A DNA stretch of 64,000 bases from Sphaerisporangium siamense (lineage in GTDB: Bacteria > Actinomycetota > Actinomycetes > Streptosporangiales > Streptosporangiaceae). The translations under genes and the position numbers were made by a program. The stretch's first letter is position 1; every line of letters begins with the position of its first letter. Positions 1 through 8,597 of this stretch are shown piece by piece. The notes under the pieces were generated by a model. It made no database searches. It worked only from the letters and a program-made list of their open reading frames with translations, and had not been told where the DNA came from. The DNA is taken from NCBI RefSeq assembly GCF_014205275.1, contig NZ_JACHND010000001.1, forward strand, positions 3,720,001 to 3,784,000, in the 5' to 3' direction.

Positions 1-2
1 CG

Positions 3-617
3 CACTTCGAGGGCTGGACGCTGCTGGCGGCGATGGCCGTGGAGACCTCCCGCGCCCGCGTCGGCGTGCTGGTGACCGACCAGGACTACCGCAACCCCGA
101 CCTGCTCGCCGACATGGCCCGCACCGTGGACCACCTCAGCGGCGGGCGGCTCGTGCTCGGGCTCGGCGCCGGCTGGTTCGAGCGCGACTACGCCGAGTAC
201 GGCTACGAGTTCCGGCCCGGCGCCGAGCGGGCGGAGGCGCTGGAGGGGTACGTGGAGCGGGTGAAGGCGCGGCTGGCCAAGCTCAACCCGCCGCCGCTCG
301 GCGAGATCCCCCTGCTGATCGGCGGCGACGGCAAGCGCGTCGTGCTGCGCACCGTGGCACGGCACGCCGACGCCTGGAACACGATGGCGTGGCGGTTCGA
401 GGAGGGCACCAGGACGCTGGACGAGTGGTGCGCCCGCCTGGACCGCGACCCCGCCGAGATCGAGCGGAGCTGCTTCCTGACCGCGCCCGAGCACCTGGAC
501 CAGGTGGACCGGCTGGTCGCGGCCGGTGCGCGGCACATCATCATGCAGGTCGGCGACCCGTTCGACCTCGGCCTCGTCGACCGGCTGCTGAGCCTCGCCC
601 GCGAGTCCGCGGCCTAG
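3..617 (+). CDS. LLM-class (luciferase-like) F420/flavin oxidoreductase, 5-prime partial
   Basis: The reading frame is open from the left edge, so the gene begins outside the window; the in-frame ATG at 33 is internal, because the residues before it (HFEGWTLLAAMA) match the family. The sequence GLGAGWFERDYAEYG is typical of the luciferase-like monooxygenase fold, whose members use F420 or reduced flavin. The C-terminal half of the barrel is intact. It is the first of three LLM proteins in the cluster and converges with the HAD gene on the other strand. Substrate cannot be told; a redox tailoring role is inferred from context. Confidence 0.85.
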   Translation, partial: HFEGWTLLAAMAVETSRARVGVLVTDQDYRNPDLLADMARTVDHLSGGRLVLGLGAGWFERDYAEYGYEFRPGAERAEALEGYVERVKARLAKLNPPPLGEIPLLIGGDGKRVVLRTVARHADAWNTMAWRFEEGTRTLDEWCARLDRDPAEIERSCFLTAPEHLDQVDRLVAAGARHIIMQVGDPFDLGLVDRLLSLARESAA

Positions 618-665
618 CGGACGGCCGGCAAGACGCGGCGGACGCGGAAGACGCGGAAGACGGCT

Positions 666-693
666 CGCGGGCCGGCCGGAGAGCCGGCCCGCG
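666..693. terminator. Hairpin between convergent genes, likely bidirectional terminator
   Basis: A perfect 11-bp inverted repeat, CGCGGGCCGGC / GCCGGCCCGCG with a 6-nt loop, sits in the 116-bp gap between the LLM stop (617) and the HAD stop (734, minus strand). No T-tract follows, which is common for actinomycete terminators. The role is inferred from position and symmetry. Confidence 0.6.
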
Positions 694-733
694 GGTCCGT
701 GCTGAAGGCGGTACGGCGTCCCCGTGCGCATGG

Positions 734-1384
734 CTAGTCCGGCGGCCAGCCCATCAGCTCGTAGATCAGGCGGCCCGCCTGGTCCGCCGACAGGTGGTGG
801 ATCCCGGTCATGCCGGCGAGCTCGGCGCCCCGCACGTTCGCCTCGTTGTCGTCCACGTGGATGCACTGCTCCGGCAGCACCCCGATCAGCTCGGCGGTGT
901 AGGTGTAGATCTCGGGGTCGGGCTTGCGCATGCCGACCGTGCCGGAGACGACGACGGTGTCGAACAGCTCCCACCAGTCGCGGGCGTCGTAGTCGAAGTT
1001 CCACGAGTTCGACAGCACCGCGGTGTGCACGCCGTGCCGGCGGGCGCGCACCAGCAGGTCCTCCATCGCGTGGTCCATCTGCACGCTGGCGTGGAAGCGG
1101 GACACCAGCCCCTTGGGGTCGACCACGTGGCCGTCGGTGGTGCGGATCTCGGCGGCGAATAGCCGCTCGAATTCCGGAATCGACATCTGGCCGCGTTCCA
1201 GGAGCTGTATCGGGGTGTATTTCCCGTCCACCACCGGGCGCTCCGTCCACTCGCGCATGAGCTCGGTGAAATGGACCAGGTCCAAAAGCTCGGCGGCGGC
1301 GAAGTTGGCGAAGACGTCCTTGGCGGGTAACGTCAGCGTGCCGCCGTAGTCGAACAGCAGGGCTCGGTAACGGCTATTCGGCAT
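734..1384 (-). CDS. HAD-superfamily hydrolase
   Basis: A 216-residue haloacid-dehalogenase-fold hydrolase. The N-terminal motif LLFDYGGTLT is HAD motif I (nucleophile Asp in DYGGT), AVLSNSW is motif II, a Lys in GMRKPDP is motif III and HVDDNEANV is motif IV with acidic metal ligands. The ATG at 1384 is chosen because a GGAGGAGG ribosome site lies just upstream and motif I starts a few residues later; longer frames upstream would run into the divergent control region. It is likely a phosphatase or phosphoglycolate-type hydrolase acting on a small phosphorylated metabolite. It is distinct from the RifM-like HAD at 12396. Divergent from the AP operon starting at 1611. Confidence 0.85.
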   Translation of the reverse strand: MPNSRYRALLFDYGGTLTLPAKDVFANFAAAELLDLVHFTELMREWTERPVVDGKYTPIQLLERGQMSIPEFERLFAAEIRTTDGHVVDPKGLVSRFHASVQMDHAMEDLLVRARRHGVHTAVLSNSWNFDYDARDWWELFDTVVVSGTVGMRKPDPEIYTYTAELIGVLPEQCIHVDDNEANVRGAELAGMTGIHHLSADQAGRLIYELMGWPPD

Positions 1385-1443
1385 GTGTGGCGACCTCCTC
1401 CGTCGTGGCGCGTCGCGACAGCCGTAGGATACGTCCGCGGAGC

Positions 1444-1492
1444 AGGCAGCGGAAGGGGCGTTCCCGCTGCCTATCGCCGCGACTTGACGAAG
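1444..1492. promoter_or_regulatory. Inverted repeat and 14-mer in divergent control region
   Basis: The 226-bp gap between the divergent HAD (1384) and AP (1611) genes holds a perfect 9-bp inverted repeat, AGGCAGCGG (1444-1452) and CCGCTGCCT (1464-1472), followed 6 nt later by GCGACTTGACGAAG (1479-1492). The same 14-mer occurs in the divergent region near 14.54 kb. An operator or sigma-factor element is inferred; no experimental consensus is claimed. Confidence 0.4.
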
Positions 1493-1610
1493 CCTCACCC
1501 GGCGAGTGGACGTCCGCGCGCACCGCCGCCTAATGTCGGTTTCGGCTCGCTCGTCACGGTTCAGGAGTTTTCCGCGTCGTCCGTTATCAGCCCGGAAACG
1601 GAGGACTGTT

Positions 1611-3149
1611 TTGGCCACCCTGCGCACCCCTCCCAAGGCGCTGATTATCGGATTGGACGGCGCCGGTTTCGATATTATCGACCGCCTCGTTTCGGCCGGC
1701 CGGTTGCCGAATCTGGCCGCGCTGCTCGGCGCCGGGGCCTCGGCGCCCGTCGACTGCACCTGGCCGGCCCACACCGCGCCGGGGTGGAGCTCGTTCGTCA
1801 CCGGGCGGCGGCCGGGCGGGCACGGCGTCTACCAGTTCTTCGACACCCAGGACCCCGGGTACGGCGCGCACATCGTGGGCTCCTCCGACCTCGGCTGCTC
1901 CTCGGCGTGGGACTGGCTGGCCGCGCAGGGCTGGTCGCTCGGCCTGGTGAACGTGCCGATGTCGCACCCGCCGCGCGACCTGCCCGGCTACCAGATCACC
2001 TGGCCCCTCCAGCAGACGATCCGCTACTGCAGGCCGGCCGGGCTGCTCGCGGAGCTGGCGAGGAACGGCGTCCACTTCCAGTCGGACCTGGCGACGATGT
2101 TCCGCGGCGACCTCGGGTACCTCGACGAGGCGGTCGCCAACGTCGAGGCGCGCGTCCGGTCGCTGGAGTACCTCATGACCGCCCACCCGACCGACCTGGT
2201 GATGGCGGTCCTGACCGAGGCCGACCGGGTGTGCCACCACTACTGGCACTTCTGGGACCCCGGCCACCCGCGGCACGCGCCGGCGCCCGAGGGCAGCGGC
2301 TGGGACGAGGCGATCGAGCGGATCTACGGGGCGCTCGACGACGGCGTGGGCCGGCTGCTGGACATGGTCGGCGACGAGACCTCGATCGTGGTGGCGTCCG
2401 ACCACGGGCTCGGCGTCGGCCGGTACGGCGTCGCGGTCCACCGGCTGCTGGAGGACGCCGGGCTGCTCGCCACCGTCCCGGCCGGTGGGGCGCGGGACGG
2501 CGGGCAGGCGAGCTGGTTCGCCGGCGCGCGGCGCTCCGTCGACTTCGGGCGGACGCGCGTCTACATGCCGGTGCCGGGCAGCTACGGCCTGAACGTGAAC
2601 CTGGCCGGCCGGCAGCGCGACGGCGTCGTCGCCGAGCGGGACAGGGCCGCGGTCCTCGCCGAGGCCGCCGCCCTGCTGGAGGACCTCCGGCCGCCCGGCC
2701 GCGACGGCTTACCGGTGTTCTCGGCGGTCGTGCCCCGCGACGTGGTCTACCCGGGCGTCAACGTCGGACGGGCGCCCGACCTGCTGCTCGTGCCGCGCGA
2801 CGAGAGCGTGCTGCCGATCCCGGACCTGGAAGGGCCGGTGTGGCGGCCGAGCTGGCAGACCGGCCTGCACCGGTACCAGGGCATGTGGATCCACCGCTCG
2901 CCGCGGGTCACGCCCGGGCGGCTGGCCGAGCCGGTCCGCATCGTGGACCTGCTGCCGACCCTGCTCGCCGAGCTCGGCGCGAGCTGGCCGGACTCGATCG
3001 ACGGCCACCCGGTGCCGGTGGTGCGGGAGCGGCACGCCCGCCCGCTCGGCCCCCTGGCCGAGGACGAGGTCGTGGCGCCGGCCCCGGCCGGGCCGACCGA
3101 GGAAGACCAGTACACCAGTCAACGACTCCGGGAGATGGGCTACCTGTAG
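1611..3149 (+). CDS. Alkaline-phosphatase-superfamily phosphodiesterase/phosphatase (copy 1)
   Basis: A 512-residue type-I phosphodiesterase/nucleotide-pyrophosphatase-like protein. TTG at 1611 is preferred to the upstream frame because GGAGG stands 6 nt before it and the family fold starts immediately (ALIIGLDGAGFD). Active-site parts are present: metal Asp in GLDG (about residue 16), nucleophile Thr in HTAPGWSSFVTG (about 55), the ADRVCHH segment (about 205-210) and metal pair Asp-His in ASDHGLG (about 264). The C-terminus ends RLREMGYL, a tail also seen as a separate 41-residue gene at 11096. Leu367 is a TTA codon (2709-2711), so translation may depend on a bldA-type tRNA. First gene of an operon with a carrier protein and two more AP proteins. 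Substrate unknown; probably a phosphoester intermediate. Confidence 0.85.
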   Translation: MATLRTPPKALIIGLDGAGFDIIDRLVSAGRLPNLAALLGAGASAPVDCTWPAHTAPGWSSFVTGRRPGGHGVYQFFDTQDPGYGAHIVGSSDLGCSSAWDWLAAQGWSLGLVNVPMSHPPRDLPGYQITWPLQQTIRYCRPAGLLAELARNGVHFQSDLATMFRGDLGYLDEAVANVEARVRSLEYLMTAHPTDLVMAVLTEADRVCHHYWHFWDPGHPRHAPAPEGSGWDEAIERIYGALDDGVGRLLDMVGDETSIVVASDHGLGVGRYGVAVHRLLEDAGLLATVPAGGARDGGQASWFAGARRSVDFGRTRVYMPVPGSYGLNVNLAGRQRDGVVAERDRAAVLAEAAALLEDLRPPGRDGLPVFSAVVPRDVVYPGVNVGRAPDLLLVPRDESVLPIPDLEGPVWRPSWQTGLHRYQGMWIHRSPRVTPGRLAEPVRIVDLLPTLLAELGASWPDSIDGHPVPVVRERHARPLGPLAEDEVVAPAPAGPTEEDQYTSQRLREMGYL

Positions 3150-3176
3150 GCGGGCCCTCGACGCGAAGGACACCTG

Positions 3177-3431
3177 ATGGAAGACACCAAGGCAAAGCTG
3201 CGGAAGATCCTCGTCGAGTCGCTGGAGCTGTCCCGGGACGCCGCCGACATCCCCGACACCAACCTGGTGCAGGAGCTGGGACTCGATTCGATCAACACGC
3301 TGGAGTACCTGATCTGGGTGGAGAGCGAGTTCGGCATCCAGATCGCCGACGAGGACCTCTCGGTCGACCTGATCAACGACCTGAACGTCCTCGCCTCCTA
3401 CGTCGAGGCCCGCGTGGCCCAGTCGGTGTGA
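3177..3431 (+). CDS. Acyl carrier protein (copy 1)
   Basis: An 84-residue acidic four-helix carrier protein. The phosphopantetheine attachment Ser lies in ELGLDSINTLEYL (about residue 38). It would be activated by the Sfp-type transferase at 22174 and could carry AHBA or another acyl unit loaded by the ligase at 18121. In mitomycin biosynthesis a stand-alone carrier (MmcB) carries AHBA during glycosylation, so this is one of two candidates for that role (the other is 11235). It sits 27 nt after the first AP gene and 4 nt before the degenerate AP gene, implying cotranscription. Confidence 0.9.
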   Translation: MEDTKAKLRKILVESLELSRDAADIPDTNLVQELGLDSINTLEYLIWVESEFGIQIADEDLSVDLINDLNVLASYVEARVAQSV

Positions 3432-3435
3432 GACC

Positions 3436-4800
3436 GTGGCCTCTCCCCACCGCACCCCCCACGGTGCCCCCCGCCGTGTCGTCGTCGTCATCACCGAAGG
3501 CGCCACCCCGGAGCTGCTGACCCGGTGGAGCGACACGGGCGCGCTGCCCAACTTCGCCCGGCTGTTCCGCTCCGGCCGGTCCGGGCCGCTCGACGCGGAC
3601 GGGGTGCCGTACGAGCCGCCCGGCCTGGTGTCGCTGCTGACCGGGCGCCGCCCCGGCGACCACGGCTTCTACTCGTACTGGTCGGTCCACGACCCCGACC
3701 ACCAGCCGAGGGTGCTCACCGCCGAACGGCACCGGCACCCGCTGCTGTGGCAGCAGTCCGAGCTCGTCGGGCTGCGCTTCGCCTGCGTCGGGATCTTCGG
3801 CACCCATCCGCCCGCCCCGATGCCCGGTTCCCTGATCACCTACCCGATGCGGACGACGCTGCACGCCTGCTACCCGCCGAACCTGCACCGCACCCTCGCC
3901 GAGCGCGGCATCAAGCCGGTGCACGACGTGTCGATCTGGTGGTCGGGCCAGCCGCGGGCCGAGCTGCTGCCCCGGCTGCTGGAGGCCGACGTCCGGCGCG
4001 GGCAGGCCGCGCTGACGCTGTTCGACGAGGGCGCCGACGTCACGCTGGTGAACCTCACCGCGATCGACCGCTGCTCGCACATCTTCTGGCAGGAGCTGGA
4101 GCTCGGGCCGGAGCGGGAGGCCGCGAGCGCGGTCTTCGCCGCGTACCGCACCGCGGACGGCGTGCTCGGCGACTTCCTGGACCGCCTCGACGACCGCACC
4201 ACGCTGGTCGCGTTCTCCGAGATCGGCTTCGGGCCGCTGCGGGCGTACTGCTCGATGAACGACGTGCTGGAGAGCGCCGGGCTGTTCGGCCGGGCCGAGC
4301 ACGGCGGCACCGCCTGGGAGAAGACCGCCGCGTTCGAGGCGGTCCAGGGCACGCACGGGGTGAACGTCAACCTGCGCGGCCGCTACGGCTCGGGCACGGT
4401 CGCCGCCGAGGACTACGAGCGGGTCCGCGACGACGCCGCGCGGGCGCTGCTGGAGGCGGTCAACCCGCGCACCGGACTGCCCTACCTGTCCGCCGTGCTG
4501 CGCCGCGAGGAGGTCTACCGGGGCGGGGCCCTGGAGCAGGCGCCCGATCTCGTCCTGGAACCCGCCGACTGGCGGTACCTGCCGCTGGGCGACCCGGGCT
4601 GGGCGTCGCACGTGCACCGGCACTGGCAGAGCGCCTGGCACCGGCGCCGCTCGTACTGGGCCGCGGCCGGCGCCGGCGTGCGTCCGGGCCGGGCCGAGGA
4701 GGTCGCCACCCCGGTGGACGTGGCCGCCGCGGTGGTCGGCTACGCCGGGCGCGAGGTGCCCGCCGGCTTCGCGGGAACGCCGCTGGAGGATCTGCGATGA
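3436..4800 (+). CDS. Catalytically degenerate alkaline-phosphatase-superfamily protein (copy 2)
   Basis: 454 residues, clearly of the same family as copies 1, 3 and 4 (LTGRRPGDHGFYSYW, IDRCSHIFW, RREEVYRG, APDLVLEP), but with the catalytic residues replaced. The metal Asp of GLDG becomes Glu in VITEGATPE (about residue 21). The nucleophile Thr/Ser position is Glu60 in YEPPGLVSLLTG. The metal pair of SDHG becomes SEIG. It is therefore predicted not to be a metallophosphatase and may be a partner or carrier-protein-binding scaffold. GTG start with weak ribosome site, coupled to the carrier protein gene ending 4 nt upstream; stop overlaps the next start (ATGA). Confidence 0.85.
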   Translation: MASPHRTPHGAPRRVVVVITEGATPELLTRWSDTGALPNFARLFRSGRSGPLDADGVPYEPPGLVSLLTGRRPGDHGFYSYWSVHDPDHQPRVLTAERHRHPLLWQQSELVGLRFACVGIFGTHPPAPMPGSLITYPMRTTLHACYPPNLHRTLAERGIKPVHDVSIWWSGQPRAELLPRLLEADVRRGQAALTLFDEGADVTLVNLTAIDRCSHIFWQELELGPEREAASAVFAAYRTADGVLGDFLDRLDDRTTLVAFSEIGFGPLRAYCSMNDVLESAGLFGRAEHGGTAWEKTAAFEAVQGTHGVNVNLRGRYGSGTVAAEDYERVRDDAARALLEAVNPRTGLPYLSAVLRREEVYRGGALEQAPDLVLEPADWRYLPLGDPGWASHVHRHWQSAWHRRRSYWAAAGAGVRPGRAEEVATPVDVAAAVVGYAGREVPAGFAGTPLEDLR

Positions 4801-5477
4801 GGCTACTGCCGCTGGCGATCACCAAGGTGGACGACCACGAGGCCTGCGTCGGCGCGGTCACCGAGGCCGGCGAGTGGATCAGGCCGGAGCCCGTGGCGAC
4901 CGCGCAGGTGACCGCGGCCGACTCGCCGTTCCGGTACTGGCACCGCACCGAGGTCCCCCTCGGGCCGTCGGCGGAACCGGACGCGCGGCCGGAGGACAGG
5001 GCGGTGCGCGGGGCGCCCGTCCTCGACCCGGCGTCCTACGTCCCGCCCGAGGAGCGGCCCGCGCTGCTGGAGCGGCTGTGCGCGCCGGACGCCGAGGCGG
5101 CGGTCGGCGGCGCCCGGCGGACGCTCGGGCTGATCCGGGCGCAGGTGCTCGACGTCACGGTCCGGCGGGCCACCGGGGGGCGCGCGTTCCTGCGCTGCCG
5201 GTTCCGCGACGGCGCGGGCGCGGAGTACGACTGGATCGTGCCGGAGATCGCGTTCGGCGCGCGGGTGTGGCCGCACGTCCACGACGGCCGCCTCGACCCG
5301 CCGTACCGGGCCGGGCTCCTGGAGTCGCTGCGCGGCGCGGACACCTTCCTCACGCTGGGCCTCACCAAGCCGAACGACCGGTTCCCCAACCGGTTCGGCG
5401 GCTGTCATCCTCTCGTCGTCGGTGTCCACGCCGCCGTGCCCGACCGGGCCGCGGGTCGCGTCGGGACACCGGCATGA
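4797..5477 (+). CDS. Dual-OB-fold-like protein of unknown role
   Basis: 226 residues, ATG at 4797 overlapping the upstream stop and stop overlapping the next start (both ATGA), so it is embedded in the operon. The start (LLPLAITKVDDHEACVGAV) and the end (LTLGLTKPNDRFPNRFGG) resemble small proteins annotated with a dual-OB domain, which are usually met near nucleic-acid systems and not in biosynthetic operons. No catalytic motif is recognised. Assignment to that family is from memory of its pattern and is weak; coding status is strong because of the tight coupling. Confidence 0.7.
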   Translation: MRLLPLAITKVDDHEACVGAVTEAGEWIRPEPVATAQVTAADSPFRYWHRTEVPLGPSAEPDARPEDRAVRGAPVLDPASYVPPEERPALLERLCAPDAEAAVGGARRTLGLIRAQVLDVTVRRATGGRAFLRCRFRDGAGAEYDWIVPEIAFGARVWPHVHDGRLDPPYRAGLLESLRGADTFLTLGLTKPNDRFPNRFGGCHPLVVGVHAAVPDRAAGRVGTPA

Positions 5478-6772
5478 CGGGGCGGATGCTCGTCGTCGGC
5501 CTGGACGGTATGCCGCTCGACCTGCTGCGCGAGCTCGCCGGGGACGGGATCATGCCGGCCGCGCGGCGGCTGCTGGCCGAGGGCCGCGGCGTGGAGCTGC
5601 GGGCGCCGGTGCCCGAGGTCAGCTCGACGTCCTGGGCGTCGTTCCTCACCGGCGCCAACCCCGCGCGGCACGGCGTCTACGGGTTCGTCGACCTGGTGCC
5701 CGGCGGGTACCAGACCTACTTCCCGAACGTCACGCACCTGCGCGCGCCGCCGCTGTGGGAGCGGGCCGCCGGGCGCAGGACGCTGTGCCTCAACGTCCCC
5801 GGTACCTATCCCGCGCCGGAGACCGGCGGGGTCGTGGTGTCCGGCTTCGTCGCGCCGTCGTTCGAGCGCGCCGTCCGCCCGGCCCGGCTGCTGGAACCGC
5901 TGCGCCGGCGCGGATACCAGCTCGACGTCGAGGTCGGCGACGTGGCCGCCGACCCGCGGGCGTTCGTCGGCCGGGTGAGCGCGGCGCTCGCCGCCCGCGC
6001 CCTGAGCTTCGAGTACCTGCTCGACACCGAACCGTGGGATCTCGCGATCGCCGTGATCACCGAGACCGACCGGCTGCAGCACTTCCTGTGGCGGCACGTG
6101 ACCGACGAGACGAGCCCGCTGCACGAGGCGGTGCTCGGCGTGTACGCGCAGGTCGACGCGTGCCTCGCCCGGCTGGTCGAACGGTGCGACGGTGACGACG
6201 GGATCGCCATGGTCAGCGACCACGGCTTCGGCCCCGCGGACTGCCAGTTCCACGTCAACGCCTGGCTGCGCCAGGAGGGATACCTCGCTCCGCGCGAGGA
6301 CACGCCGTCGCTGGCGGAGGTGGACGAGCGGACCTCGGTGTTCGCGCTCGACCCCGCGCGGCTGTACCTGAACCGGCCCGGCCGCTTCCCGCGCGGGCGC
6401 GCCGGCCTCGGCGACTCCTTCGCCGAGGAGCTGGTCGCGAGGCTGACCAGCCTGCGCTGGGAGGGACGGCCCGTCGTCGAGCGGGTGCACCGGCGCGAGG
6501 AGGTCTACCGCGGGCCGCTGCTGGACCGGGCGCCCGACCTGGTCGTGATGCCGGCGCCCGGAGTCCAGCTCCGCGGCGCGTTCAACGCGGACGCCGTGGT
6601 GCGCCCGGACGTCTTCACCGGCACCCACACCCGCGGCAACGCCGTGTTCTACCTGCGCGGCGCCATCGCGGACACGGCGCTGCCTGACCCCATGGACATG
6701 GAGGACGTCGCGCCGGTCCTGCTGGACCGCCTGGGCGTGCCGGCCGCGGTTCCCGTCGGAGGTAGGGGATGA
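5474..6772 (+). CDS. Alkaline-phosphatase-superfamily phosphodiesterase/phosphatase (copy 3)
   Basis: 432 residues with an intact-looking active site: metal Asp in VVGLDGMP (about residue 10), a Ser-rich nucleophile segment VSSTSWASFLTG (about 50-61), TETDRLQHFLW with Asp and His, and MVSDHGFG with the Asp-His pair. The C-terminal GTHTRGNAVFYLRG segment supplies the last His typical of the family. ATG overlaps the upstream stop. Compared with copy 1 it lacks the RLREMGYL tail. Likely hydrolyses a phosphate mono- or diester in the pathway; the substrate is not predictable. Overlaps the B12-radical SAM gene by 4 nt. Confidence 0.85.
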   Translation: MTGRMLVVGLDGMPLDLLRELAGDGIMPAARRLLAEGRGVELRAPVPEVSSTSWASFLTGANPARHGVYGFVDLVPGGYQTYFPNVTHLRAPPLWERAAGRRTLCLNVPGTYPAPETGGVVVSGFVAPSFERAVRPARLLEPLRRRGYQLDVEVGDVAADPRAFVGRVSAALAARALSFEYLLDTEPWDLAIAVITETDRLQHFLWRHVTDETSPLHEAVLGVYAQVDACLARLVERCDGDDGIAMVSDHGFGPADCQFHVNAWLRQEGYLAPREDTPSLAEVDERTSVFALDPARLYLNRPGRFPRGRAGLGDSFAEELVARLTSLRWEGRPVVERVHRREEVYRGPLLDRAPDLVVMPAPGVQLRGAFNADAVVRPDVFTGTHTRGNAVFYLRGAIADTALPDPMDMEDVAPVLLDRLGVPAAVPVGGRG

Positions 6773-8592
6773 CCACCACGCTGCCCATCACCATGGTGAC
6801 GCGCAAGCCGGGCACGTTCGAGATCGCGATCGACCCGCGGATCACCGACCCGGCGTCGTTCCGGGTCAGCTTCCTGATCCTGCTGGACGGCGACCTGGTC
6901 ATGTCGCCGGAGCACCTCGGCGTGGCCTACATGGCGAGCGTGCTGCGCAAGGTCGGGGTCACCGCCGAGATCCGCGAGGTCGTCCACGGCGAGGAGAAGG
7001 CGGCGGTCGACGAGCTGGTCGAGTACGCGCCGCGGCTGGTCTGCTTCACGCTGATGAGCCTGAACGTGTCGAGCTGCCTGCGGGTCTCCCGGCTGATCCG
7101 CGAACGCCTGCCCGACACGGTGATCGCCTGCGGCGGGCCCGCGGGCACCTTCGCCGGGCTGGACGTGCTGCGCAACAACCCGCACGTCGACGTCGTCGCG
7201 GTGGGCGAGGGCGAGCCGGTCATCCTCGACCTGGTGCAGAAGCTCTACCTGGGCGAGCCGCTGTCCGGCTGCCCCGGCATCGGCCTGCGGCTGCCGGACG
7301 GCGAGCTGCGGCAGAACCCGCCGCGGCCGGTGCTGCACGACCTCAACGTGCTGCCGTTCCCGGCCCGCGACCAGCTGGAACAGCACGGCAACAAGCTGGA
7401 GTACGTGCGGGTCAGCACCAGCCGCGGTTGCGTCGCGCACTGCACGTTCTGCTCGGCGCCGCACCTGAAGAACCGCGCCCAGCCGGGCAAGCCGTGGCGG
7501 GCCCGCGATCCCGAGCTGGTGGTGGACGAGGTCGAGGATCTGGTGAAGCGGTACCGGTTCCGCACCTACGACTTCATCGACTCGACGTTCGAGGACCCCG
7601 ACGGCGGCCGGGTCGGCAAGAAGCGGGTCGCCGCCATCGCGGGCGGCATCCTCGATCGCGGTCTGGACATCTACTACAACGTCTGCATGCGCGCCGAGAA
7701 CTGGAGCGACGACGACAACGAGCTGCTCGACCTCCTGGTGCGCTCGGGCCTGGAGAAGGTCAACGTCGGCATCGAGTCCGGCGTGCCGTCCGAGCTGGAG
7801 CTGTGGGAGAAGCGGGCGACCGTGGAGAACAACGCCACGATCATCCGGCTGCTCCGTGAGCACGGCATCTACCTCGCGATGGGCTTCATCCCCTTCCATC
7901 CCTACGCCACGGCCGAGACGCTGGTGCAGAACGCGGAGTTCCTGCGCAGGAACGCCGGGCACAACCTGCGCCGGCTGACCGAGCGGCTGGAGATCTACCC
8001 CGGCACCGCGATCCTGCGCAAGATCGAGGCCGAGGGCCTGCTCGCCGACGGGTACTGGGACACCCTGGACCCGTACGGCTACCACTTCGCCGACCCGCGC
8101 GTGGAACGGCTCGCCAAGCACTACGCGTCGCTGTACAACAACGGCGACTACCACCGGCACGGCGTCATCACCGAGCAGTCGTCGGTGTTCGAGTTCGAGA
8201 CGTTCAACGTCGTCGTGCAGACGTTCATCTCGCGGCTGTACCGGCGGTTCCACCCGGTGCCGGGCGCCAAGGAGGTCATCCAGGCGTTCAAGGACTGGGT
8301 GCACGGCGTGCGGCAGGAGTGCGGGCAGTTCAACTTCGAGTTCTTCATGCGCAACCTCGACGCCGTGCTGAACGACCGGCTGGACGGCGACAAGCAGCGC
8401 CGCGACGTGGAGGACGTCGACCACTACTTCCGGCAGCGGATCAACCAGATCAAGAGCCAGCAGCTCAGGGTCGGCAAGGCGCTGTACCGGCTGGGCTGCA
8501 ACGTCGCCGAGATCAGCTCCACGCTGCCGTCCGTACGGCCCGGCGGCGCGCCCCGGAGCTACAGCACCGAGGGCGCGAGCGCCGTATGGTGA
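6769..8592 (+). CDS. Cobalamin-binding-domain radical SAM enzyme
   Basis: 607 residues. An N-terminal Rossmann-like domain of the B12-binding type (LGVAYMASVLRKVGVTAEI to VVAVGEGEPVILDLV, about 45-160) is followed by a radical SAM barrel with CVAHCTFC (Cys221, 225, 228) for the 4Fe-4S cluster. The DxHxxG His ligand is absent, as in many class-B enzymes. Such enzymes do C-methylation, ring contraction or other radical chemistry; which one applies here is unknown. A long helical C-terminal extension follows the barrel. Last gene of the 1611-8592 operon, converging on the minus-strand AP gene with a 5-bp gap. Confidence 0.88.
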   Translation: MTTTLPITMVTRKPGTFEIAIDPRITDPASFRVSFLILLDGDLVMSPEHLGVAYMASVLRKVGVTAEIREVVHGEEKAAVDELVEYAPRLVCFTLMSLNVSSCLRVSRLIRERLPDTVIACGGPAGTFAGLDVLRNNPHVDVVAVGEGEPVILDLVQKLYLGEPLSGCPGIGLRLPDGELRQNPPRPVLHDLNVLPFPARDQLEQHGNKLEYVRVSTSRGCVAHCTFCSAPHLKNRAQPGKPWRARDPELVVDEVEDLVKRYRFRTYDFIDSTFEDPDGGRVGKKRVAAIAGGILDRGLDIYYNVCMRAENWSDDDNELLDLLVRSGLEKVNVGIESGVPSELELWEKRATVENNATIIRLLREHGIYLAMGFIPFHPYATAETLVQNAEFLRRNAGHNLRRLTERLEIYPGTAILRKIEAEGLLADGYWDTLDPYGYHFADPRVERLAKHYASLYNNGDYHRHGVITEQSSVFEFETFNVVVQTFISRLYRRFHPVPGAKEVIQAFKDWVHGVRQECGQFNFEFFMRNLDAVLNDRLDGDKQRRDVEDVDHYFRQRINQIKSQQLRVGKALYRLGCNVAEISSTLPSVRPGGAPRSYSTEGASAVW

Positions 8593-8597
8593 CCCGC

